64,000 nucleotides of DNA from Nitrospira sp. (GTDB taxonomy: Bacteria; Nitrospirota; Nitrospiria; Nitrospirales; Nitrospiraceae): the NCBI GenBank assembly GCA_009594865.1, contig VOPT01000049.1, forward strand, positions 56,145 through 120,144, in the 5' to 3' direction. A program made the position numbers and the translations under genes. The notes beneath the pieces were generated by a model that was not told the origin of the DNA, searched no databases, and saw nothing but the letters and a program-made list of their open reading frames with translations. This document shows, piece by piece, positions 15,653 to 24,641 of the stretch. Within the stretch, counting starts at the first letter, position 1. Each line of letters starts with the position of its first letter.

Positions 15653-15832
15653 TCACGCCGCTTGATCGGGTGGCGTCAGGCGTGTGAGGCGGATGCGTTT
15701 CCCGGTCGAGAGGAGGCCCGACATGGGAAGCTTCCTGAACTCGCGAGCCGACAGGGGCCAGACACGATTCTTATCTTGCGTGGGCCGGTGCTGTTCGGTG
15801 CGTCGAACCGGGCGTTGTATGTGCTGCTTCAT
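15653..15832 (-). CDS. Possible small basic protein (59 aa)
   Basis: The ATG at 15832 follows a near-perfect AGGAGG ribosome site by five bases. The product is very basic (many R, K, H) and ends LTPPDQAA. It is the upstream partner of the 15436-15624 gene. There is no family match; support comes from the ribosome site and operon position only. Confidence 0.45.
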   Translation of the reverse strand: MKQHIQRPVRRTEQHRPTQDKNRVWPLSAREFRKLPMSGLLSTGKRIRLTRLTPPDQAA

Positions 15833-16158
15833 GGTGGCCTCCTCCTGTGATGAAGAGTGAATACCCAGCCTGTCTTGTTCTACCGCCTGTGGTCGAAACG
15901 CAGGACTAGCGGAATCCCTTGACCCTGGCGGGCTTCGCCCTAGTCGGTCAGGTCGTCTTTGTGATAGAAACAGGCCGGTCGCCACCGGGTTCAATGTCGA
16001 CGGAAAAGAGGTCTGTGTTTGACGTTTCCGTGGCTCCGCGATACAAACGACTTCAACAGCACGTGTCGACGAATCCGTTATTCTGCACGAGACAAGGACG
16101 GCCGCTCACCGATTCACAGGCCTTCGCTCCATCGGTCACGCTCCGATTACCACCGCCC

Positions 16159-16728
16159 ATGGAATCTAACCGTGCTCCCCGGACAGATGCGTTGATGCAA
16201 GGGTGCCGTGATCTGTTGCGGACGTTCACCTATGAGGACGTCATGGCGTGGCTCTGCTACGCCGTACCCCTCTTATTCATGATCGGCCCGTCGGCAGTCA
16301 TGGCTCGCGAGCCGCTGGCAAGCATCCTTTTCCACAGCGCGATCGGCTTTTCGTTGAGTGCGCTGATCCACCGTATCGGCCACGCGCTACTGTCCCCTTT
16401 GCCTAAAGGGCCTCATACGATCTCTCTCAGCGCGACGCGGCGGCTTCCTATAAGATTGACTCTGAGCCGGTTCGTCTGGCTGCTTGAAGGCGTGGTCTCG
16501 TTGAGCCTGTTTTGCGGGGTGCTCGCGAAGCGCTGCTGGATGGCCGGTGGTACGGACATGCTCGTGGTTGGAGGGGTTCTGTTTCTGCTAGCGGGCGCAT
16601 TGTTCTTCCTACCGGTGCGCCTCGTCAAGCTCTGGGAGACGCGGTATTATCCCGCAACCTCGCTCGTCGGTCCGTCCGATGACGTAATCAACCAGTCGCT
16701 CTCTGGCCTGCCACGGTTGTTCAAGTAA
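16159..16728 (+). CDS. Hypothetical multi-span membrane protein
   Basis: About 189 residues from the ATG at 16159. There are four likely membrane helices: WLCYAVPLLFMIGPSAV, an adjacent SILFHSAIGFSLSAL, FVWLLEGVVSLSLFCGVL, and MLVVGGVLFLLAGALFFLP. The frame is open to 15919 but that extension lacks coding character. No ribosome site stands out before either start. The C-terminal tail (WETRYYPATSLVGPSDD...) is probably cytosolic. Function unknown. Confidence 0.55.
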   Translation: MESNRAPRTDALMQGCRDLLRTFTYEDVMAWLCYAVPLLFMIGPSAVMAREPLASILFHSAIGFSLSALIHRIGHALLSPLPKGPHTISLSATRRLPIRLTLSRFVWLLEGVVSLSLFCGVLAKRCWMAGGTDMLVVGGVLFLLAGALFFLPVRLVKLWETRYYPATSLVGPSDDVINQSLSGLPRLFK

Positions 16729-16828
16729 ATCCGCCTGAGCGCTCCTCGAGTACAGACGGCTTCTTCGCTTCTTGCTCCTGCCCCTTCCACCCGGTACGAT
16801 GCCAGCCACATTTCTTCTGGAGGGCATC

Positions 16829-17581
16829 ATGGCGAAGATTACCGAAGTCGCTCCGGACCTGTTCCGTATCACGACCTTCCTTGAACCGTTTAACCTCCAA
16901 TTCAGCCAATTCCTGGTGCGAGACGAGCAGCCGCTGCTGTTTCACACCGGCCCGCGCGCGCTGTTTGCCGGTGTCAAAGAGGCGGTGGCGTCGCTGATCG
17001 ATGTGCGAACGCTGCGCTGGATCAGCTTCAGCCATTTCGAGGCGGACGAATGCGGCTCGCTGCCGGAGTGGCAACAGCTCGCTCCGCAGGCGGACGCGGT
17101 CTGCAGTCTCGTGGGGAAATTAGTCAGCGTGGATGATTGTCTGGCGCTCCGCCCGGCGAAAGGCATGGCCGATGGGGAAGTGCTGCACACGGGCAAGTAC
17201 CGGTTTCAATTTCTGGCCACGCCGCATGTACCGCATTGCTGGGAATCGGGCCTCCTGTTTGAAGAGACCCAGGGTACGCTACTCTGTTCCGATCTGTTTC
17301 ATCAGGCAGGCAATGGCGAACCGCTCACCCACTCGGATGTCGTCGGGCGCTGTCGTGAGGTGCTGATGGAGTATCAGCAAGGCCCACTGGCTCACTACAT
17401 GCCCTACTGCACGCTGACCGATCCCACGCTCGCCAGGCTCGCCGCCCTGCGTCCCCATACCCTGGCGACGATGCACGGATCAGTCTATGCGGGCGACGGG
17501 GCGCAGGCGCTGCACGATCTCGCTCAGGTCTTCCGTGAAGTCCTCGGCGGCGGAGCGACCGCCACGAAGCCGGCTCGATGA
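16829..17581 (+). CDS. Metallo-beta-lactamase-fold protein (flavodiiron-like diiron domain)
   Basis: A 250-residue protein related to the metallo-beta-lactamase domain of flavodiiron NO/O2 reductases: LLFHTGPR, then SHFEADECG (HxExD metal motif, about residues 76-84), [11 protein letters not shown] and TLLCSDLF carrying further ligands, and a late TMHGSVY His. There is no flavodoxin domain, so it is a stand-alone MBL protein. The ATG at 16829 has GGAGGG upstream; 16772 is a longer but unlikely start. Oxygen or NO detoxification is possible but not shown. Confidence 0.8.
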   Translation: MAKITEVAPDLFRITTFLEPFNLQFSQFLVRDEQPLLFHTGPRALFAGVKEAVASLIDVRTLRWISFSHFEADECGSLPEWQQLAPQADAVCSLVGKLVSVDDCLALRPAKGMADGEVLHTGKYRFQFLATPHVPHCWESGLLFEETQGTLLCSDLFHQAGNGEPLTHSDVVGRCREVLMEYQQGPLAHYMPYCTLTDPTLARLAALRPHTLATMHGSVYAGDGAQALHDLAQVFREVLGGGATATKPAR

Positions 17582-17713
17582 AATCTTTTTCATGCTGAAC
17601 TAATCCGTTCCTCATGTAACCGGCTTACAGTAGGGCAGGTGAGCCGGGAGAGACGCCATCCGGCCGCCATGGGAACAGGCGTCGAGTCGAGACGCAGGGA
17701 GGGAGGTTCAGCC

Positions 17714-18022
17714 ATGAAAGACGTGATCACATCTTCATCGATGGTCGAACCCGGTCTGAAGTCCGAAAAGGCGAAGCCACCGTCACGCGGGCTCTCGGAC
17801 CTTGCCGGCTGGTTGTTGACCGTCAATGCCGATCGCTGGCGGCGGCGGGCACAGTTTTACGAACACCATCGCGACTATTTCCCGCGCTTGGCTTCCGGTC
17901 CGTTCGTGGATCGGTGCCGCGAGTTGGAAGCGGCGTCCCGGGAAATCGCCGAAGTGTTGTTCGCGATGCCGCCCCGCATTGAGCTGGTGCCGGTGCCGGT
18001 CACGGTCTCGCGGATCAAATAG
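17714..18022 (+). CDS. Hypothetical protein (102 aa)
   Basis: The ATG at 17714 is preceded by GGGAGG. The product is basic and helical in the middle (WLLTVNADRWRRRAQFYEHH, then DRCRELEAASREIAEVLF) and ends in VELVPVPVTVSRIK-like strand residues. No signal peptide or Cys motif. Family not recognised. Confidence 0.6.
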   Translation: MKDVITSSSMVEPGLKSEKAKPPSRGLSDLAGWLLTVNADRWRRRAQFYEHHRDYFPRLASGPFVDRCRELEAASREIAEVLFAMPPRIELVPVPVTVSRIK

Positions 18023-18135
18023 GTGCGAATGAATCGGACCGCGTGCCAGTGTGATCTGATTCCGGCATTGAATCTGTGCGGCTGAGGGCTTACGCTAGGC
18101 CATACGCTGTCAGCCTATTCAGAAAAGGGAGCGGT

Positions 18136-19050
18136 ATGCTGGTGTCTCGAATCTCTCTCGTACTGGCACTGGTCGGGTGTGTCGGGTGCGCCGGCACGGC
18201 CCCTCCGGTTCGCACCAACAGCGGCGCGCATCCCCCTCAACTGGCCGACGTCATTCCGCCCGATCAGCCGTTCCAACGTCATATGGTCGATCTCGACGGC
18301 CTTCACCTGAGCGTGCTGGAAGCGGGAACCGGCGATCCCATGATCTTTGTGCATGGCGTCGTCACTACCAGCAACATCTTCCCCAAATATGTCGGCGCCT
18401 ATTCCCCGGAATTTCGCGGGGTCGCGGTAGACCTGCGCGGCTATGGCGATTCGGAAAAGCCCGCGACCGGCTATTCCATCCCGCAGTTTTCCCACGACCT
18501 CATCACTCTAGCCGATGCGCTGCAGATCAAAAAGGCGGTGTGGGTGGGTGTGTCGATGGGCGGCATGATTCTGCAGCGGCTCGCACTCGATCATCCTGAA
18601 CGCGTGCGGGCGTTGGTGTTGGTCTCGACGACCGACGGGCCAATGATCCTCGATAAGGACATTCCAACGATCGGCGCGCCGCGCGACTATCGCGATGTCT
18701 CGAAGAGCATGATCGTCGAGAGTTTTCCGGCCGGCACGCAGGCGAAGACGTATCAGCCACTGCTGGACCGTATTCCGACCTGGAACGGCACGGTGATCCG
18801 CGAGGCCTTGACGTCCATGTCGCAGTTCAATGTGCATGGCCAATTGACGCACATTCGAGTGCCGACGTTGATCATGGTCGGGGCGAAGGATGACGTGGCG
18901 ACGCCGGCGATTGCCAAGGGCATCCAATCGCAGATTGCCGGTTCGCAGGTGGTCCAGTTCGAGACCGGTCATTTCATGATGGCGGAAGATCCCGATCGGT
19001 TTCGCGTCGTCCTCGAGGAGTTCTTGAAGGGATTGCCGCAATCCTATTAG
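18136..19050 (+). CDS. Alpha/beta hydrolase, predicted lipoprotein
   Basis: A 304-residue exported hydrolase. The N-terminus MLVSRISLVLALVGCVGCAG is a lipoprotein signal with Cys at 15 or 18. The alpha/beta-hydrolase core shows the oxyanion HGVV, the nucleophile elbow GVSMGG (Ser), the acid in GAKDDVATP, and the His in FETGHFMMAEDP. It is similar to 3-oxoadipate enol-lactonase/haloperoxidase-like esterases; substrate unknown. The ATG at 18136 follows GGGAGCGGT; an earlier ATG at 18076 would hide the signal. Confidence 0.85.
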   Translation: MLVSRISLVLALVGCVGCAGTAPPVRTNSGAHPPQLADVIPPDQPFQRHMVDLDGLHLSVLEAGTGDPMIFVHGVVTTSNIFPKYVGAYSPEFRGVAVDLRGYGDSEKPATGYSIPQFSHDLITLADALQIKKAVWVGVSMGGMILQRLALDHPERVRALVLVSTTDGPMILDKDIPTIGAPRDYRDVSKSMIVESFPAGTQAKTYQPLLDRIPTWNGTVIREALTSMSQFNVHGQLTHIRVPTLIMVGAKDDVATPAIAKGIQSQIAGSQVVQFETGHFMMAEDPDRFRVVLEEFLKGLPQSY

Positions 19051-19153
19051 CGCGGCGGGCAGTCAATCGATCGGCGGTCCGTGCGCCGCATCCGGCGGGA
19101 TGGTATGATGCCGGAGGACAGTTCACGTTATTCTATCACTCAGAGGGGACATT

Positions 19154-19570
19154 ATGACCAGGTACGTATCGCGATCGCTCATCGGCATGTCACTGGGCCT
19201 GTTGCTCTGGTCGGGAACCGGCCTTGCGACGGAACCGGCCGATGTGGAGAAGTTCGTCAATGCCCGGATCGAAATCGGCGAGATGATGACCAACTATTTC
19301 AAGGGCGGGGAATCCTACGGGGCCGGACAGCGGCCGTCGCCGGAGAAAATGAAAGAAATGGGCGATGATATCAACGGCAAGCTCAGCGACCTCCTGTCAA
19401 AGCGAGGCCTGTCGTTGGAAGAATATCGTGTGCGCAGCAAAGAAATCTTTGCCGATAAGGAAGCCGTGGATGCGTTTCTGGCCAAACACCCAGATCTAAA
19501 GACCCGGTATGACGCGTTGCCGCTCAGCAGGATGAGTGGAGGTGGAGGGAGCACCGGTCGGGGATATTAG
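19154..19570 (+). CDS. Exported hypothetical protein
   Basis: A 138-residue protein. The ribosome site AGAGGGG precedes the ATG. A signal peptide (SLIGMSLGLLLWSGTGLATE) is followed by a helical domain containing ARIEIGEMMTNYFKG, LSDLLSKRGLSLEEYRVRSK, and a glycine-rich C-terminus (SGGGGSTGRGY). Periplasmic location expected. Family not recognised; the helical content resembles small DUF4168-type exported proteins, which is only a guess. Confidence 0.7.
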   Translation: MTRYVSRSLIGMSLGLLLWSGTGLATEPADVEKFVNARIEIGEMMTNYFKGGESYGAGQRPSPEKMKEMGDDINGKLSDLLSKRGLSLEEYRVRSKEIFADKEAVDAFLAKHPDLKTRYDALPLSRMSGGGGSTGRGY

Positions 19571-19609
19571 CAGGCGGGGGCATTCGCCCAATACCGGCAC
19601 ACACATTCA

Positions 19610-19643
19610 CACGCTCGGCGTAGGCGTCAGTACACCGAGCGTG
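19610..19643. terminator. Hairpin between convergent genes
   Basis: CACGCTCGG (19610-19618) and CCGAGCGTG (19635-19643) form a perfect 9-bp stem with a 16-base loop, followed by a T-rich stretch. It sits between the plus-strand gene ending at 19570 and the minus-strand gene ending at 19687, so it may serve both. Confidence 0.6.
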
Positions 19644-19686
19644 GTTCATTTCGCGAGCCTCGCTGAACGGGCTGCTGGAAGCTGTC

Positions 19687-20136
19687 CTACACCACCTGAA
19701 TGAACAGGTTAGTCAGGTGTTCCATGCCGATGCAGTCGAGGATGCAGTAGGCGCGGTACTGCATGCGGCCCTTCTCGCCGGCGAGGAAGCTGACCGTCGA
19801 CTCCCGATTCATCATCCACAGAGGGCTGGTTTCCTGCTTCCAGCCGTCTTCGGCGCGAACCGTAATCTGGTGCGTGTCTCCTGCGGCCAAACTGGTGAGA
19901 TCTTCACCGAAAACGAAGGTGATGTTCACCATCGTGTCCTTGGGCACCTGTAACAGGCGTTTTCCTCCATAGGGCTTACCCTTCTCATCGAAGAATCCCT
20001 TCTCGCTCACGCGCACCTTGATGTCTAGCGGAGCCTTCTCATGGCCGTTGGCATCGCTCACTGCCGGCGCAGCCAAGGCGGCGGCAAAGGCCAAGGTGGT
20101 AAGGCCGGTGGCGAATCGCTTCATGATCCCCTTCAT
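19687..20136 (-). CDS. Cupredoxin-like exported protein, paralogue 2
   Basis: A 149-residue protein, clearly paralogous to 14021-14473 along the whole mature region (IKVRVSEKGF, GDTHQI, QYRAYCILDC, GMEHLTNL). It has a signal peptide (ATGLTTLAFAAALAAPAVSDA) and the same C-x3-C-x4-H-x3-L cluster plus an upstream His. The mature parts differ in the middle (WKQETSPLWMMN against GETEKLWIMN), suggesting divergent partners. No Cys/His-rich companion gene is next to it. Predicted periplasmic copper electron carrier; copper content is inferred. Confidence 0.75.
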   Translation of the reverse strand: MKGIMKRFATGLTTLAFAAALAAPAVSDANGHEKAPLDIKVRVSEKGFFDEKGKPYGGKRLLQVPKDTMVNITFVFGEDLTSLAAGDTHQITVRAEDGWKQETSPLWMMNRESTVSFLAGEKGRMQYRAYCILDCIGMEHLTNLFIQVV

Positions 20137-20371
20137 GATCCTGGTCTCCTCTACTAGACCGGCTGCTGTTCGAGCCAGCTCTTCCCTGATTGGGAGCGAT
20201 GGTGGTGTACTGTTGCGGAGACGAGAGCGGAGTGGGCTGTTCAGTACGATGCGGACTGTGTGTTCCCGAACGCTTCCCCTGCTGTATTGACCTTAGCACA
20301 GGACCGGTGGTTGGCAAGTTCTTTCCCCGGATGTGCAGGCGCGACATGGAGGAACAGAGGACGCGTCTCGC

Positions 20372-21172
20372 TCAGGGTACACTCTTGTCCAGCAAGGTTT
20401 TGGCGGCATCGATGGGGATCTCGCGCCAGGCGCCCACTTGAAGATCTTCGAGCGCGAAGGGGCCGTATTGAATGCGGCGCAGCCTCGTGACTTCATGGCC
20501 CAGCGCCTTGAACAGGCGCCGGATTTCCCGGTTCTTTCCCTCGGTCAGCGTCACATCCAGATGTGATTCTCGCCCGGAGCGTTTTTGAATGGTCAGCGTC
20601 GCGCAGTGCAGACGTTCCCCCTGATCGTCAAGGCCCTCGATGGCCGCCTGCGCGCAGTCGTCCGTGACCTCGCCGCGCACAGTGACTAAATAGCGCCGCG
20701 GCACCCGCTGCGTCGGATCTGTCAAATAGCTGGAGAGGGCGGTGTCATTGGTGAGCAGCAGCAAGCCGCTGGTGGCCTGGTCCAACCGTCCGACGGTGTG
20801 CAGCCGGCTGAACTCCGGAGGCAGCACGTCGAAAATGGTGCGGCGGCCTTTCTCGTCATCATGCGTCGTGACCAAGCCTTTGGCTTTGTGAAACAGGATG
20901 AAGCGCGGCGCGCCGTGCTGAAGCGGCTGTTCGTCGAGCGTGACGGCATCGCCGGGCCACGCCACCCAGGTGTCCGGCTGGCGCACGAGGCGTTGATTGA
21001 TGCGGACCCGTCCGGCCCTGATCCATTCCTGCGCCTGGCTTCGGCTGGCGATGCCCAGCTTCGACAGGAGGCGGTCCAGCGTGACCCGTTTCGCGCTGTC
21101 ATGATCGACAGGAGGTTGCGAGCGACTCGTTGCGGGCCTGTCCCTTCTTTTGCCTGAAGAGTTTCTGAACAT
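20372..21172 (-). CDS. 23S/16S rRNA pseudouridine synthase (RsuA/RluB/E/F family)
   Basis: A 266-residue enzyme that isomerises uridine to pseudouridine in rRNA. An N-terminal S4 RNA-binding domain (RLLSKLGIASRSQAQEWI...VRINQRLV, about residues 33-75) is followed by the catalytic motif GRLDQATSGLLLLTND with the catalytic Asp, and the late EGKNREIRRLFKALGHEV motif of the RsuA/RluB branch. The basic N-terminal tail is about 30 residues. RluB is the most likely member, but RluE/F/RsuA cannot be excluded. Confidence 0.9.
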   Translation of the reverse strand: MFRNSSGKRRDRPATSRSQPPVDHDSAKRVTLDRLLSKLGIASRSQAQEWIRAGRVRINQRLVRQPDTWVAWPGDAVTLDEQPLQHGAPRFILFHKAKGLVTTHDDEKGRRTIFDVLPPEFSRLHTVGRLDQATSGLLLLTNDTALSSYLTDPTQRVPRRYLVTVRGEVTDDCAQAAIEGLDDQGERLHCATLTIQKRSGRESHLDVTLTEGKNREIRRLFKALGHEVTRLRRIQYGPFALEDLQVGAWREIPIDAAKTLLDKSVP

Positions 21173-21331
21173 GGCTGACTCTACACCGCTGGAGGGTGAA
21201 AGAGAAGCTGCGGTGACGGCTGCATGTCATGCATCTCCGATGGTATGATGACAGCGGTTTTGCTGGACCTGTGCCGGTTGCGACAGACGACCGTCGCGAG
21301 AGAATTGTAAGTCGATGGGGAGTCAGGTGTG

Positions 21332-21724
21332 ATGTTGAAATATGTGGGGGTGATCCTGTGCTCGATAGTGCTCTCTGTGCATGCGGTGTCCGCTGAGTGG
21401 CTGATGGTCGGCGGCACGCATAAGTATAACGGTTATCTGGACATGGCGACGATCGGGCCGACCGGCAAGACGGTCACGCTCTGGACGTTGAAGGACTTCA
21501 AGGTGGATCGGCAGATTCCGCAGGGCACCTATCGATCTGTGCGGATCAAGAAGCAAATCGACTGCGAGGGCCACAAGAGCCGCCCGTTGCGGTCCAAATA
21601 TTATGCGAGCCAGATGGGAAAGGGCCGTCCCCTGCAATCGGGAAAGGCCGCACGTGAATGGTCTCGGGTCACGCCTGGGAGTGACGGCGAGGCAGAGTTG
21701 AAGATCGCCTGCAAGAAGGTATAG
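21332..21724 (+). CDS. Exported protein, surface-adhesin-E-like
   Basis: About 130 residues with a signal peptide (LKYVGVILCSIVLSVHAVSA) and a small beta domain: EWLMVGGTHKYNGYLDMATI, KTVTLWTLKDF, RSVRIKKQIDCEG and a C-terminal AELKIACKKV, with two Cys likely disulfide-bonded. This layout is what I recall from the surface-adhesin protein E-like family found widely in proteobacteria and Nitrospira. A GTG at 21329 directly before the ATG could also be used. Function here unknown. Confidence 0.65.
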   Translation: MLKYVGVILCSIVLSVHAVSAEWLMVGGTHKYNGYLDMATIGPTGKTVTLWTLKDFKVDRQIPQGTYRSVRIKKQIDCEGHKSRPLRSKYYASQMGKGRPLQSGKAAREWSRVTPGSDGEAELKIACKKV

Positions 21725-21734
21725 CGCGCTCAGC

Positions 21735-22987
21735 ATGTCTGCCCCCGCTCGTGTCATCATCGTCGGCGCAGGCCTTGCCGGCTTGGCCTGTGCCACACAC
21801 TTGGTCCGGCGCGGAGTTGCTTGTACTGTTGTCGAAGCGTCGGACGAGGTGGGCGGCCGGGTACGTACCGATCGCGTGGAGGGCTTTCAACTCGATCGGG
21901 GCTTTCAGGTGTTGCTCACCGAGTATCCCGAAGCCGCGAGCCTGCTCGATTATCCCGCGCTGCACTTGCACGCGTTTCACCCCGGCGCGCTCGTGCGCTA
22001 CGCCGGCCGGTTTCACCGGATCAGTGATCCGTTCCGTCGCCCGCAGGATCTTCTCTCCAGCCTCATGAGCCCTGTCGGCTCGTGGCGTGACAAGCTGACG
22101 ATGTTCCGATTGCGCCAGGATGCGCTCAACCACCGTGTCTGCGCGCGAGCGGGCGGAGGGGAGCGCACCACCCTGGAAGCCCTACAGGCCTATGGCTTCT
22201 CCCCTGCGATGCAGGAGCGGTTTCTCCGGCCGTTCCTCGGCGGCGTGTTTCTCGATCCATCGCTCTCGACGCCCTGCCGGCTCTTTGAGTTCGTGTGGGC
22301 GGCATTTTCGCGCGCCTCCATTGCGTTGCCGCAGGCCGGCATGGGCGCCATCGCGAGGGAGTTGGCCGCGTCGCTCCCGCCCGATTCGGTCCGTTTGCGC
22401 GAGCCTGTCACGCAACTCGACGACAAGCAGGTCGTGCTCGCATCAGGCGAACGTCTTTCGACCGATGCCGTTGTGCTGGCGACCGACTACGCCACGGCAG
22501 CCACGCTGCGTGGAGAGCCGGTACCAACCGCACCCGGCCGTCAGTCAACGACGCTGTATTTTGACGCGCCTACTCCGCCTATGCGTGGGCCTTGGTTGTT
22601 GTTGAACGGGGACCAGCAAGGGCCGATCGGCACCGCCTGTGTGTTGAGCGAGGTCGCGCCGGCCTATGCTCCTCCTGGGCGAGCACTCATTTCGGTGAGC
22701 CTTGCTGATCAGAAGGCCCCTATTGAAGCAGACCAGCAGCAGGCGGTGCGCGCACAGCTACGCGAATGGTTTGGCGGGACAGTGGACAATTGGCGGCACC
22801 TGCGGACCGATCGCATCATCCTGGCACTCTGCCTCCCATCGATGTGCTCGCGGCTCCACCTGGAGGCGCGTCCCCGCGCCTGCGGCCCTCCCTGTACCAA
22901 TGCGGTGACTATTGTGAAACCGGCACGCTGGACGGGGCGCTACTGTCGGGACGACAGGCGGCCGATGCGATTCTGCCCGATCTATGA
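21735..22987 (+). CDS. FAD-dependent amine-oxidase-family oxidoreductase, frameshifted near 3' end
   Basis: The N-terminal dinucleotide fold VIIVGAGLAGLACATHL and VVEASDEVGGRVRTD are typical of FAD oxidases related to protoporphyrinogen oxidase and phytoene desaturase-like enzymes. The open frame runs to 22991 but its end (from about 22830) is not family-like. Reading the +2 frame from there restores LPPIDVLAAPPGG, the FAD-binding YQCGDYCETGTLDGALLSGR motif and a stop at 22985-22987 that overlaps the next gene as ATGA. The shift coincides with CTCT at 22827-22830, consistent with a two-base duplication or a sequencing error. Confidence 0.85.
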
Positions 22988-23454
22988 GTGAGAGACGGAG
23001 TGTGGTAACGGCCGACCGGAAAACGTGGGGGCTGCTTCTGATGGCAACGGCAATCGTGCTTGTTGCGGTGTCGCAACCTGTTTGGGCCGATCCCGCCTCG
23101 GAACAACAATTACAAGCTCTCGCCGGGCAGGGCGATGCGAATGCGCAATGGATGTTGGGCCAGGCCTTGCTCACGGGCAACCTGGGTACGGTTGACGAAG
23201 CCGAGGCGGTGCGCTGGTTGCAACTGGCAGCGGATCAAGGCCACGCCCTGGCACAGCGCGATATGGGCATGTTGTACGAGCAGGGGCAGGGCGTCACCCA
23301 GGATACGCTGGAAGCCTTCTTCTGGTATTCCCTCGCCAGCCGGCAGGACAGTGGGCGGGCCAGAGTGCGTCGAGATCTCCTGGCGGCGATGCTGACACCG
23401 GATCAGCGGGACGCCATTGCGGCTCGTCTCAAAGGATGGCGGCCGAGCAGATGA
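22984..23454 (+). CDS. Exported Sel1-repeat protein
   Basis: A 156-residue protein with a signal or anchor (WGLLLMATAIVLVAVSQPVWA) and two to three Sel1-type TPR-like repeats: ANAQWMLGQALLTG, EAVRWLQLAADQGHALAQRDMGMLYEQGQ, and TLEAFFWYSLASRQ. The ATG overlaps the frameshift-corrected oxidoreductase stop by four bases, so the two are an operon. Sel1 proteins act as protein-protein adaptors. Role with the oxidoreductase is unknown. Confidence 0.8.
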   Translation: MSERRSVVTADRKTWGLLLMATAIVLVAVSQPVWADPASEQQLQALAGQGDANAQWMLGQALLTGNLGTVDEAEAVRWLQLAADQGHALAQRDMGMLYEQGQGVTQDTLEAFFWYSLASRQDSGRARVRRDLLAAMLTPDQRDAIAARLKGWRPSR

Positions 23455-23483
23455 TGTTTCCGGACAAGACGGATTGAATTGTC

Positions 23484-23981
23484 TCAGCCCTGCGTCTTCC
23501 GTCGAAAGAGGTCGGTGCTCAGCGACTGAATGCGGTCGAGGAAGAGCAGACCATTCAAATGGTCTACCTCGTGCTGAAACGCCAGCGCCTCGAATCCCGA
23601 GGTGGTGAGCGTCACGACCCGGCCATCGAGTGCCAGCCCTTCCACCACCGCCTGTTCATGCCGCAGGACATTGCCGGTATAGTCCGGCACGCTCAAGCAG
23701 CCTTCCCGCAGAATCTTCCGCCCTTCCAACGCAAGAATGACCGGGTTGACCATCACGATCAGCCCATGTCCCTTCTCGCCTTTTTTACGCGACACATCCA
23801 CGACGATCACGCGCAGGGCATAGCCGATCTGCGGCGCCGCAAGGGCCACCCCGGGAGATGCGGCGAGGGTATCGAGCAGGTCTTGCGCCACGGTTTGCGT
23901 CGCCAAATCCGTGGGCAGGCAGGCTGAGCTTTCAGTTTTCAACGTCGGATGGGGATAGTGCAGAACCGGACGGATCGCCAC
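23484..23981 (-). CDS. def: Peptide deformylase
   Basis: Removes the formyl group from nascent N-terminal Met. The 165-residue protein has all three motifs: I as GVALAAPQ (usual GxGLAAPQ, second Gly replaced by Ala), II as EGCLS with the metal Cys, and III as QHEVDHLNG with the HExxH metal His and catalytic Glu. It starts with GTG two bases after the gcvR-like gene, so the pair is cotranscribed. The Gly-to-Ala change in motif I is conservative. Confidence 0.95.
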   Translation of the reverse strand: MAIRPVLHYPHPTLKTESSACLPTDLATQTVAQDLLDTLAASPGVALAAPQIGYALRVIVVDVSRKKGEKGHGLIVMVNPVILALEGRKILREGCLSVPDYTGNVLRHEQAVVEGLALDGRVVTLTTSGFEALAFQHEVDHLNGLLFLDRIQSLSTDLFRRKTQG

Positions 23982-23983
23982 GA

Positions 23984-24532
23984 TTAGAAGGTCACGCTGT
24001 CGAGCGGGCGGAACGTGAGATCGACACCCAACAAGGGCTTGAGCGCTTCCAGTGCCTGTTTGACTTGATCCGCCTGCCGGTCCTGCGGCAGTTGGATCTC
24101 CAGGATCATGACATAGACGGGCACTTCGCCCGAGCCGATGACGCGGGTGTTCATGTCGGTGATGTTGCCGCCTTGCTCCGCCACGGTGCGGGCGACCTGC
24201 GCCACGATGCCGGGATGGTCCGCGCCGTAGACCGACAGCATGAAGGTTGGAACCTCGGGCATGGGCTGGCGGAGCGCAGCCTGGTCGGGAAGCGCCCTGC
24301 AGAGCACGGCAAGTTCCAGCGGTCGCGTAGAGACGGTGAGTCGATTGCCCAAGGCTTCGGCGTCAAGGCCTTCCGGCAGGCGGACCATGAGCATCATGGT
24401 GAATTCGCCCCTGAGTCTGGTCATGCAGCTGTCTTCGATATTGCAGCCGAGTTGGTACAGGCTGTCGGCCATGAGGGCAACGATGCCTGGTCGGTCCTGA
24501 CCGAAGGCGGTGACGATGGCGAAGTGGTCCAT
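23984..24532 (-). CDS. ACT-domain regulator, GcvR-like
   Basis: 182 residues with two ACT domains: residues 1-75 (FAIVTAFGQDRPGIVALMAD) and about 95-175 (FMLSVYGADHPGIVAQVART). GcvR in E. coli represses the glycine cleavage system by binding glycine and GcvA; the family elsewhere is generic amino-acid-binding. There is no gcv gene in the window. It is paired with def. Confidence 0.85.
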   Translation of the reverse strand: MDHFAIVTAFGQDRPGIVALMADSLYQLGCNIEDSCMTRLRGEFTMMLMVRLPEGLDAEALGNRLTVSTRPLELAVLCRALPDQAALRQPMPEVPTFMLSVYGADHPGIVAQVARTVAEQGGNITDMNTRVIGSGEVPVYVMILEIQLPQDRQADQVKQALEALKPLLGVDLTFRPLDSVTF

Positions 24533-24641
24533 GTGAACTCGTTGGGTGATCGTCCGTCGGACGTGCCGCGTAGCATGCGGGAATCGATGAGGATTCGCAA
24601 GTGCGGGGTGATGGGCCGTCGGATCGCGCCTTGCTCGATCG

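Noticed and set aside
15919..16158. 80-codon N-terminal extension of the membrane protein
   Set aside because: No hydrophobic or domain character and no ribosome site; the shorter start is preferred.
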